NCBI GenBank assembly: GCA_902800815.1 | Contig: CADCGB010000002.1 | Span: forward strand, 124,001 to 188,000 | Reading direction: 5' to 3' | DNA: 64,000 nucleotides | From: Fibrobacter succinogenes | GTDB taxonomy: Bacteria; Fibrobacterota; Fibrobacteria; Fibrobacterales; Fibrobacteraceae | In this document: one piece after another, positions 43,106 through 50,209 of the stretch | How positions within the stretch are numbered: position 1 is the first letter of the stretch | How the letters are laid out: every line of letters starts with the position of its first letter | Program-made: the position numbers and the translations under genes | Notes under the pieces: model-generated | Told to the model about the DNA's origin: nothing | Databases searched by the model: none | What the model saw: only the letters and a program-made list of their open reading frames with translations

Positions 43106-43501
43106 ATGATTTCGGAAAAAGACCTCGAAGAACTCCAGAATATTCCCTACGACGAACGCATCAAGCGCGTCGAAAAGTTGCTCGAGACCAAAGAAAACCC
43201 GCGCGGTTTTGAACTCGGGCTGCTCCTTGCGCTCAAGATGGGCCAGGAAATCCGCGAAAAGAAACCTCTCGGGAGCGAATCGGGCGACCTCGTCATCAGT
43301 TGGAAGGACAGGTATTCCGAATATGTCATCGAGGAAGCCATCGCATCGGCCAAGGAATTCCTGCTGCACCCGGCAAGCATCGCCGAAAAGATCCGTGCCG
43401 GCATGAAAAAGTTCGAGCAGAAGCCCGAAGAAGATGCGGATAGTGCGGGTAAAGACAATGCGTCGGAGGCAGGCGGTGAAAACGGGGGTGAAAATGGATA
43501 A
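43106..43501 (+). CDS. Hypothetical acidic protein upstream of Ppx/GppA
   Basis: 131 residues from ATG 43106: MISEKDLEELQNIPYDERIK, then a helical region (GFELGLLLALKMGQEIREKK) and an acidic/Gly tail (DADSAGKDNASEAGGENGGE). No signal peptide or known domain. TATCTTTA at 43093-43100 ends five bases before the ATG, with no Shine-Dalgarno. Its last eight bases overlap the start of the Ppx/GppA gene, so the two are translationally coupled and may act together. Confidence 0.65.
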   Translation: MISEKDLEELQNIPYDERIKRVEKLLETKENPRGFELGLLLALKMGQEIREKKPLGSESGDLVISWKDRYSEYVIEEAIASAKEFLLHPASIAEKIRAGMKKFEQKPEEDADSAGKDNASEAGGENGGENG

Positions 43502-44513
43502 TAAGCTCCAGGCAACCGTCGATATCGGGAGTCACAGTTGCATATTGCTCATCGCGGCTTTTGAAGATGCGCCGGCCAGTGCAAATCCGGCCGAAGCGGA
43601 GGTTAAACCGCGCCAGATTCTGGTTCCGAAACTCCAGAAGGTAGAAGTCTGCCGCCTCGGTGAAGACATTTACGAACATGGCGCCATATCGCAGGCACGT
43701 ATCGACGAACTTTCCGCCATCCTGACCAAGTTCCGCATGGACCTGCACGCCCTCGGCGCCGACCTGAAGGCAGCAGTGATGACCGAAGCAATGCGCAAGG
43801 CGTCGAACCCGGACGAAGTTCTCGATGCGGCAGAAAAGGCGCTCTGGATGCGCCCGCGCATTATCAGCGGCGAGGAAGAAGGCAAGTTGACCTTCCGTTC
43901 CGTACGCGAATGGCATGGTAGCGACATCGTCACCATCGATATTGGCGGCGGTTCGACCGAACTCAGCAACGGCGAGACCACATTCTCGATTCCCGTGGGC
44001 GCACTCAAGATGTTCAAGGCGATGGGCCCCATCCCCGGCCCCGAATACAAGAAGTTCGTGAAGGAAACCTTCAAGGAAGTAAGTTTTAAGGGCATGACCA
44101 AGAAGCAGGTCTATCTGATTGGCGGCACCGGAACGGCACTCGCGATGGTCTACCTCGACAAGCCGAAGTTCGACTACAAGGCAATCGAGGGGCTGGAACT
44201 TTCGATAAACGACCTCGACGCGGTCACCACGCGCATATCGAACCTCTCGAAGGAACTGCGCGCGATGCTCCCCGGGCTCGAGAACGGCAGGAGTGACATC
44301 ATTATCTGCGGGCTGTTCTGGCTCAAGTCGCTCCTGGAAAAACTGCGCGTGGAAAGTTTCAAGATTAGTACCGCAGGGCTACGATTCGGCCTCCTTTACC
44401 CGCCGGAACCCGAACCCGAAGTGAAACCGAAGGCGAAAAAGACTCCGCCCTGGCTGAAGAAGAAGACCGAAGAGAATTCTGTAGTTGAAGGTGCGGAAAG
44501 CGCCGCCGACTAA
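43494..44513 (+). CDS. Ppx/GppA-family exopolyphosphatase / pppGpp phosphatase
   Basis: 339 residues with the ASKHA ATPase-like fold of the family: ATVDIGSHSCILLIAA (phosphate 1 motif), MTEAMRKASN, ISGEEEGKLTFRSVRE and TIDIGGGSTELSNG (phosphate 2 motif). It lacks the C-terminal HD-like domain of E. coli Ppx, so it is the short form. Substrate, polyphosphate or pppGpp, cannot be decided. The C-terminus is Lys/Pro/Glu-rich. ATG 43494 lies within the end of the previous gene; the 3' end overlaps the RlmI-like gene by four bases, tail to tail. Confidence 0.88.
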   Translation: MDNKLQATVDIGSHSCILLIAAFEDAPASANPAEAEVKPRQILVPKLQKVEVCRLGEDIYEHGAISQARIDELSAILTKFRMDLHALGADLKAAVMTEAMRKASNPDEVLDAAEKALWMRPRIISGEEEGKLTFRSVREWHGSDIVTIDIGGGSTELSNGETTFSIPVGALKMFKAMGPIPGPEYKKFVKETFKEVSFKGMTKKQVYLIGGTGTALAMVYLDKPKFDYKAIEGLELSINDLDAVTTRISNLSKELRAMLPGLENGRSDIIICGLFWLKSLLEKLRVESFKISTAGLRFGLLYPPEPEPEVKPKAKKTPPWLKKKTEENSVVEGAESAAD

Positions 44514-45511
44514 ACTTCCACAAGCGTCGCGACGAGGCAAGAATCCTTCGTAGCGCCGCTACCCGCAAAATCGATATCCTGCCCGCGCTTCCATGCAGTG
44601 CGGGCTTCTTTATGGACTGACCTGACGGCGGCAAGCACGTCTCGCGCGAAAGAGTCGAGCGCGAACTCGCTGTAGTTGGAACTCACCATGAAGAATCCGC
44701 GCTGGTTCAGAATCTGCGCACATTCAGCAACAAGCGGCATCAGGTGCTCGCGCACGTTGAAGTTTATGCCCTTGAAGCGCGCGAAACTCGGCGGGTCGAG
44801 TACAATTCCATCGAACTTGAGGCCCTTCTTGATGGCCCAGCGCACGTATTCGAGCGCATTCCCGCGGAAAAATTCACCGGGGCGCAGGTCGAGCCCGTTC
44901 AGCGCGTAGTTTTCGCGGCCCTTGTCGAGAATCTTCCCGCTGATATCGGCGTTCGTGGCGACTGCGGCACCCCCGAGGCGCGCGTGCACCGAGAAACTGC
45001 ACGTATAGCTGAAGAGGTTCAGGAACCGCGGGCCTCCACTTGTCATCCCCGCGCAGGCGGGGATCTTCTTTGAACCTTCGCCGGTCATCGCGCGGAAGCG
45101 TTCTTCCACCTCGAGGCGCACATGACGCATGTCGAGGAACAGCCCCGGATTGACGGTATCGAGCAAGTCCACATGGAAGCGCGCGTTGCCTTCGCGTACC
45201 GTACCTACGGCAGATTCGCGGGTCCCGAACGCAACCTCCATGGGCGCGTTCTCGAGCGACTTGCCCGAACGGGAGAGACGTTCCTTCACGACTACACATG
45301 CGGGGGAAAATGTTTCGACTACGGCTTCCACCAGTTCGTTACGGCGCGGGAGCATCTCCGGCCCAAAGAACTGCACCTGATAGCGATCGCCGAAGCGGTC
45401 GAGCGTAAGCCCCGGGAAACCGTCGGCGGCTCCGTTCACAATACGATAAGCGTCCGTCACTTTGAACAGCGACGAACGTTTTTCAAATGCAGTCCTAAGT
45501 AAATTCTTCAT
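44510..45511 (-). CDS. RlmI/RlmK-type rRNA cytosine methyltransferase, lacking the PUA domain
   Basis: 333 residues, about 60 fewer than E. coli RlmI because the N-terminal PUA domain is absent. The N-terminal EEHEE-type domain (AYRIVNGAADGFPGLTLDRF, VVVKERLSRS) and the methyltransferase core (FLNLFSYTCSFSVHARLGGA, FDGIVLDPPSFARFKG, FFMVSSNYSEF) are intact. A palindromic repeat lies in frame (45041-45067), encoding KKIPACAGMT in a loop just before the SAM-binding strand. ATG at 45509-45511. No strong ribosome binding site; upstream sequence is a repeat-rich region. Confidence 0.85.
   Translation of the reverse strand: MKNLLRTAFEKRSSLFKVTDAYRIVNGAADGFPGLTLDRFGDRYQVQFFGPEMLPRRNELVEAVVETFSPACVVVKERLSRSGKSLENAPMEVAFGTRESAVGTVREGNARFHVDLLDTVNPGLFLDMRHVRLEVEERFRAMTGEGSKKIPACAGMTSGGPRFLNLFSYTCSFSVHARLGGAAVATNADISGKILDKGRENYALNGLDLRPGEFFRGNALEYVRWAIKKGLKFDGIVLDPPSFARFKGINFNVREHLMPLVAECAQILNQRGFFMVSSNYSEFALDSFARDVLAAVRSVHKEARTAWKRGQDIDFAGSGATKDSCLVATLVEV
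45041..45067 (-). repeat. GGATGACA-type palindromic repeat inside the RlmI-like gene
   Basis: ATCCCCGC-GCAG-GCGGGGAT, an eight-pair stem with TGTC at its left (GACA on the minus strand). In frame, encoding IPACAGMT. Confidence 0.85.
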
Positions 45512-45539
45512 CGTCTATAACGCTGGTGCGGAACCGTAT

Positions 45540-45622
45540 GGATCCCACCTTGGTGGCCATGCGCACTAAGCAACAAGTTGCTAAGTGCTGTCCGCCCGGT
45601 CGCTTCGCGCCCAGGATGACTC
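45540..45622. repeat. Composite palindromic repeat between nrdR and the RlmI-like gene
   Basis: Begins GGATCCC and ends GGATGACTCC. Inside is a near-perfect hairpin GCACTAAGCAAC-AA-GTTGCTAAGTGC (45563-45588, one mismatch) and a CGCTTCGCG core. Longest member of the family in this window. Confidence 0.75.
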
Positions 45623-45628
45623 CGTAGG

Positions 45629-46075
45629 TCAAGCCTTGTCCATCGACTTGATCTGGTCCACGAACTCGCCCACTTCCTTGAACTCACGGTAGATGGAAGC
45701 GAAACGCACGTAGGCGACCGGGTCGAGCTTCTTGAGTTCCTGCATCACGAGGTTTCCGATGGTATCGTAGCCCACCTCGGAATTGTCGTTCACCGGCAGG
45801 GCGTTTTCCACGCGGGTCGCGAGTTCTTCGATGTCCTCGGGCGTAATCGGGCGCTTCTTGCACGAGTTCATAATGCCGCGAATCAATTTTTCGCGCTGGA
45901 AAGGCTGCTTTTCGCCGCTCCTCTTCACGACCGTCAACGGCTGGAGTTCAATATACTCGCGGGTCGTGAACCTGCGACCGCAAGCCAGGCACTCACGCCG
46001 TCTGCGGATGGCGGTTCCACTCACGCGGCTATCGACCACCTTGTCGTTGTCGTTCTTGCAAAAAGGGCAAATCAT
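45629..46075 (-). CDS. nrdR: Transcriptional repressor NrdR of ribonucleotide reductase genes
   Basis: 148 residues. Zinc ribbon (CPFCKNDNDKVVDSR, CLACGRRF, about 3-34) followed by an ATP-cone (about 47-137, VVKRSGEKQPFQREKLIRGI). Length and motifs match NrdR. Target NrdR boxes upstream of nrd genes are not in the window. ATG at 46073-46075 lies four bases after TATATTCT (46080-46087, minus strand), with TTGCAA 17 bases further up; no ribosome binding site. Confidence 0.96.
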   Translation of the reverse strand: MICPFCKNDNDKVVDSRVSGTAIRRRRECLACGRRFTTREYIELQPLTVVKRSGEKQPFQREKLIRGIMNSCKKRPITPEDIEELATRVENALPVNDNSEVGYDTIGNLVMQELKKLDPVAYVRFASIYREFKEVGEFVDQIKSMDKA

Positions 46076-46132
46076 GGCTAGAATATAGGTTATTTTGCGA
46101 AAAATTGCAAATTTTTTATTCTTTACAGCCCG

Positions 46133-46792
46133 CTAGTCCTTGATACAGCGGACACTGAGCCACGTATCCTTGGGGAATGCGCCCGATTCTACGGATTCCT
46201 TCTCGTAATGCATCACGAACATGAGCGCCCTCGCACTGTTTTTTTCCGTGGCAGTCCAGAAAAAGGCGCCGTTGTTGCTGAAACTGCGCACGCCGTTCGT
46301 GTTGACATGCGAAACGGCCGCAGGCAAGGCAGCAAACCCATAGTCATCCGTACCGACGACATAGTCCTTCTTGTCCTTGTCCCAATCGCGAGCAGCCTTG
46401 AGTTTCGTACCCGCGGTTGCGGAATCGCCCACGGCAGCAACCAAATCGTTCCAGTCATCTTCGCCCGGCAGGCGCCAGTCGGAAGGGCATGCGTCAATCG
46501 CATCTTCCCAGGCGTACAGCCGCCCGTACTTTTCGTGAGATTTCCCGTTGTATTCAGGGAAAACCACGCTAGTTTCCGTTTCGTAATTCAGGTTCTCTGC
46601 CATCCATACACGCCCGTCGATAGTGACCGTGGCGTAAGTCTGGCCATCGCGCAGGTCCTTGAGAGTGCCCGCGTCGGCATCGTATTCGCTACCGCCGTGC
46701 CCATTCCCCGGTGTAACAAAGTCTCCGCCGTCATCGCTACAGGCGGCAAAGAAAAATGCCAAGGCAAGTGCCATGTAGAAAGCGTGTTTCAT
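46133..46792 (-). CDS. FISUMP-domain lipoprotein (single domain)
   Basis: 219 residues. Lipobox FFAAC (Cys18), short linker, one FISUMP domain (about 45-219): DGQTYATVTIDGRVWMAENL, KYGRLYAWEDAIDACPSDWR, DDYGFAALPAAVS, AFFWTATEKNSARAL and terminal SVRCIKD. The domain is lineage-specific and of unknown function; exposed on the cell surface by inference. AGGAGA before ATG. It follows the next FISUMP gene by six bases, so the two form an operon. Confidence 0.85.
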   Translation of the reverse strand: MKHAFYMALALAFFFAACSDDGGDFVTPGNGHGGSEYDADAGTLKDLRDGQTYATVTIDGRVWMAENLNYETETSVVFPEYNGKSHEKYGRLYAWEDAIDACPSDWRLPGEDDWNDLVAAVGDSATAGTKLKAARDWDKDKKDYVVGTDDYGFAALPAAVSHVNTNGVRSFSNNGAFFWTATEKNSARALMFVMHYEKESVESGAFPKDTWLSVRCIKD

Positions 46793-46798
46793 AGTCTC

Positions 46799-47869
46799 CT
46801 AGTCCTTTACACATCGGACAGAATTCAGACGACACTTATAGCCACTGGAGACGTACGCATCGTCATTATAACGCAGGTATAGGTAGTACGCCGAGTAGTT
46901 GTTTTTTGCTTTCTCCGTAGAACTCCAAAAATACGCGTAATCGCCCTCATCTTCGTAATTCAAACTAGAGTTATCGTCAACCTTGTAGCCTCCAGGTAAC
47001 GCCGAGAATGCATAGGTATCCAAGCCGTTACCATTACCACTCCAGCCATTCGTTGACTTGAGCTCTTTAGCCACTACATCGGAGCCGCCAACTGCCGTGA
47101 ACAATGTATCCCATTCTTCTTTAGTTGGCAGGTGCCAACCCTTGGGACAAACTCCGCGCACAGGGTATGTCGGAGAACACATCACAGTGTAACCGCACCC
47201 CTTGCCGTTCATGCTCCAAGTACCCACGCTATCCATGGCCGCAGCCCACGTGTAAAGGCGCCCATACTTGGCACAGTTGCGAGAGACATCGTCATAGCAA
47301 AAGGATTTTTTCGTCTCGAAGTTGAGATTCTCCGCCATCCAAGTCTGCGTACCGATCGTGGCTGTTCTATATATCTGATTATCGCGCAAATCCTTAAGCG
47401 TTTTTGCAACATCATCATATTCGCTCCCCAAATCTATTGTCGAAGAAGAAAGAACAACGCTGCTGCTAGATTTCACAGAGCTGCTGCTGGACTTCGCGGA
47501 GCTGCTTGAAGCAACACTGGAGCTTGACGTAGCGCTCGAAGAGGACTTCTCGCTGCTAGATGTCATGCCGGCCGATGTGCCGGGATCGCCATTTTTGCTA
47601 CTACTAGACACACTTGTCGAGCTAAAGCTCGACTGCGGTGTGACGCTCGACGAGGACTTCGCACTGCTACTGGACACGCTTGTCTCGCCTTCGCTCGACT
47701 GCGGTGTGACGTCTTCGATACTGCTGGACGACTCGTCGTCGCGCGGGGCAAAACTGCTGTCGTCATCGCCACATGCCGCGAGGAAAAATGTCAGGGCAAG
47801 TACTGTCAGTAGATACACTTGCAACTTCGCTGCTGCGGTATGACGTATGGATCCTATCGCGCTACGCAT
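46799..47869 (-). CDS. FISUMP-domain lipoprotein with long Ser-rich linker
   Basis: 356 residues. Lipobox FFLAAC (Cys33), a Ser/Thr-rich linker of about 105 residues (SSSSAKSSSSVTPQSS), then one FISUMP domain (about 175-356, TWMAENLNFETKKSFCYDD, YGRLYTWAAAMDSVG, CPKGWHLPTKEEWDTLFTAV). GGAGGAACTTT before ATG 47867-47869. Two palindromic-repeat pieces lie in frame: a partial copy at the very start (coding RSAIGSIR) and a full copy in the linker (47561-47587). Ser-rich linkers keep domains extended from the membrane. Confidence 0.86.
   Translation of the reverse strand: MRSAIGSIRHTAAAKLQVYLLTVLALTFFLAACGDDDSSFAPRDDESSSSIEDVTPQSSEGETSVSSSSAKSSSSVTPQSSFSSTSVSSSSKNGDPGTSAGMTSSSEKSSSSATSSSSVASSSSAKSSSSSVKSSSSVVLSSSTIDLGSEYDDVAKTLKDLRDNQIYRTATIGTQTWMAENLNFETKKSFCYDDVSRNCAKYGRLYTWAAAMDSVGTWSMNGKGCGYTVMCSPTYPVRGVCPKGWHLPTKEEWDTLFTAVGGSDVVAKELKSTNGWSGNGNGLDTYAFSALPGGYKVDDNSSLNYEDEGDYAYFWSSTEKAKNNYSAYYLYLRYNDDAYVSSGYKCRLNSVRCVKD
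47561..47587 (-). repeat. GCATGACA-type palindromic repeat inside a FISUMP lipoprotein linker
   Basis: On the minus strand, GATCCCGGC ... GCCGGCATGACA. In frame within the Ser-rich linker, encoding DPGTSAGMT. Confidence 0.75.
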
Positions 47870-47910
47870 AAAGTTCCTCCTTCATTAGTCCATATATAAT
47901 ATAAAAAAAG

Positions 47911-47939
47911 GAGACCCCCGCTCGGAGGCGGGGGTGACA
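47911..47939. repeat. Palindromic repeat between FISUMP and transketolase genes
   Basis: ACCCCCGC-TCGGAG-GCGGGGGT, an eight-pair stem, followed by GACA. Confidence 0.8.
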
Positions 47940-47984
47940 CTTAATAACGCAAGGGTGAAAAATTTGCAGTGCGGAGACTACAAA

Positions 47985-50060
47985 TTACCCATTCACCTTC
48001 TTGAAGTCGGCGACGTTCTGCGCGAACTCGGCGAGGTATTCCTTGGCCTTCGCAGCGACTGCCTCGGGCACGTAGCCGAATTCCTTCTCGAGCACGCCAG
48101 CCGGAGCGGAAGCGCCGAAGCGTTCCAGGCCGCAAGCCTTGCCGAACCCGCCAACCACGCGGTCGAAGAGAACCGGGAGGCCGCTGGAGAGAGCAAACAC
48201 CGGAGTCCAGGGCACAATCACCTGGTCGCGGTATGCCTTATCCTGCTTGAGGAAGAGAGCCGGGCTAATCATGGAGACAACGCGCACGGCCTTGCCTTCG
48301 GCACGGAGGAGTTCGGCGGCCTGGTGTTCCAGAAGCACGTCGGAACCGTTCGCGACGAGAGTGAGGTCCGGGTGGGTGCCAGCAGCGGTATTGTCGCTCA
48401 CGATGTAGGCGCCCTTGCGGCAGGCCTTCGCGGCTTCGTAGCGGTTTTCGCCGGGGAGCGTGTTCACCACCTGGCGGGTAAGGATAAGCGCCGTCGGGCT
48501 GTCGTTGTTCTCGAAAGCCATTTCCCAGGCGGCGAGAGTCTCGAATGCGTCTGCCGGACGGAGCACGAGCATTTCGGCCTTGCCGTTTTCCTTCGTGAGG
48601 CCTTCGAGCAGGCGGATCTGCGTCTCGTGTTCGATGGGCTGGTGCGTCGGGCCGTCTTCGCCCACGCGGAAGCTGTCGTGCGTGAACACGTACTTGACAG
48701 GCAGGCCCATGAGGGCGGCCATGCGGATAGCGGGCTTCATGAAGTCGCTGAACACGAAGAACGTGGCACAAATCGGGAACAGGCCCTTCTGCAACGCGAT
48801 ACCGTTCATGATGGCGCCCATCGTGAGTTCGGCGACGCCCACCTGCACGAACGCGCCCTTGAAGTCGTTAGCGCGGAAAATGCCCGTCTTGTTGAGGAAC
48901 GCCTGCGTGTTGTCGGAGTTGGAGAGGTCGGCGGAACTGCAGATGATGTTGTGGAAGTTTTCGGCGAGGTAGCCGAGCACCGTACCGCTCGTAACGCGGG
49001 TAGCGACCCCTTCCTTGATGGGGAGGTTCGAGAGGTTGAGCACCGGAGCCTTGCCGGAGAGCCATTCATTGAGGGTCGCGGACTTCTCGGCATTCGCCTT
49101 GTCCCAATCGGCCTTGGCCTTCTTCCATTCGGCAACAACCTTGCGGAGTTCGTTCGCGCGAGCCTCGAAGCCCGCCTTCACGTCGTCAAACACCTGGAAC
49201 GGGTCGTCCGGGTTACCGCCGAGGTTCTTGACCGTAGCGGTTGTGGAAGCACCGGCAGCGTTGAGCGGCTGCCCGTGCGTAGAAACTTCGCCTTCGTAGC
49301 TCTTGCCGTCTTCGGCAACAGCGCCCTTCGCCATCGTGGTGTGGCCGAACACGAGCGTCGGCTTTTCCTTCTCTGCCCAGGCTTCCTTGAAAGCCTTGCG
49401 CAGTTCGGCGATGTTGGAACCATCGCATTCAATCACGCGGAAACCCCATGCCTTGTACTGGCCGACGAAGTCGTGGCTCATCACGTCTTCGGTCTTGCAG
49501 CTGAGCTGCACCTGGTTCGCGTCGTAGAAGAAGATGAGGTTCGAAAGCTTGAGGTGGCCCGCGATGCGGCCCACGCCGTAGGCAATTTCTTCTTCGAGGC
49601 CGCCGTCAGAAACGAGGCAGACCGTCTTGTGCTCGAGGATGGAGCCGAAGCGTTCCACCATGAAGCGTTCGGCGATGGCGGCGCCAAGAGCGATGCCATG
49701 GCCGATACCGAGCGGGCCCGAGGAGTTCTCGATGCCGAGCATCACGTCGAGTTCGGGGTGGCCGGGAGTGCGGCTGCCGAGCTGGCGGAAGTTCTTCACG
49801 TCGTCGAGCGTGAGGCGGCCGGTGAGCACGAGCTCGGAGTACAGGAGCGGGCTCATGTGGCCCGGGTCCATAAAGAAGCGGTCACGGCCCATCCATTCCG
49901 GATCGTCCGGGTCGTAGCGCAAGAATTCCGCAAACAAAAGCGTCGTGGCGTCGGCGGCGCCCATCGCACCACCCGGATGCCCGGACTTCGCCTTCTGCAC
50001 CATCGCGGCAGAGAGAATTCGGACGTTGTCAGCTGCTTTTGTAACTAGGGAGTCTTGCAC
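47985..50060 (-). CDS. tkt: Transketolase
   Basis: Thiamine-diphosphate enzyme of the pentose phosphate pathway. 691 residues: KSGHPGGAMGAAD (about 25-37), GHMSPLLYS, the TPP motif SDGGLEEEIAYG ... DANQVQLS (Ser replaces the usual first Gly), and HDSFRVGEDGPTHQPIEH in the pyrimidine domain. Full length. The start is GTG at 50058-50060 with AAAGAGG upstream; TAAATTTG at 50096-50103 (minus strand) is a perfect TAnnTTTG element. Confidence 0.96.
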   Translation of the reverse strand: MQDSLVTKAADNVRILSAAMVQKAKSGHPGGAMGAADATTLLFAEFLRYDPDDPEWMGRDRFFMDPGHMSPLLYSELVLTGRLTLDDVKNFRQLGSRTPGHPELDVMLGIENSSGPLGIGHGIALGAAIAERFMVERFGSILEHKTVCLVSDGGLEEEIAYGVGRIAGHLKLSNLIFFYDANQVQLSCKTEDVMSHDFVGQYKAWGFRVIECDGSNIAELRKAFKEAWAEKEKPTLVFGHTTMAKGAVAEDGKSYEGEVSTHGQPLNAAGASTTATVKNLGGNPDDPFQVFDDVKAGFEARANELRKVVAEWKKAKADWDKANAEKSATLNEWLSGKAPVLNLSNLPIKEGVATRVTSGTVLGYLAENFHNIICSSADLSNSDNTQAFLNKTGIFRANDFKGAFVQVGVAELTMGAIMNGIALQKGLFPICATFFVFSDFMKPAIRMAALMGLPVKYVFTHDSFRVGEDGPTHQPIEHETQIRLLEGLTKENGKAEMLVLRPADAFETLAAWEMAFENNDSPTALILTRQVVNTLPGENRYEAAKACRKGAYIVSDNTAAGTHPDLTLVANGSDVLLEHQAAELLRAEGKAVRVVSMISPALFLKQDKAYRDQVIVPWTPVFALSSGLPVLFDRVVGGFGKACGLERFGASAPAGVLEKEFGYVPEAVAAKAKEYLAEFAQNVADFKKVNG

Positions 50061-50209
50061 GGTAAAACCTCTTTAGGGTGTTATTATTTACGCGCCAAAT
50101 TTAGTTTTTTTCGCGCAATTTCACAAGGTCGAAAAGCCCGGTTAAAGCACGATAACATAAAAAGTTATATTTTGCAGGCAAACCAGAAACAAGCATTACG
50201 GTCCTAAAA

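Noticed and set aside
45540-45622. Possible tRNA or small RNA in the nrdR/RlmI gap
   Set aside because: The hairpins do not fold as a cloverleaf, there is no CCA or T-loop motif, and the ends match the palindromic repeat family.
47934-50048. Open frame of 704 codons opposite transketolase
   Set aside because: Transketolase is unmistakable; the opposite frame has only the mirrored codon bias.
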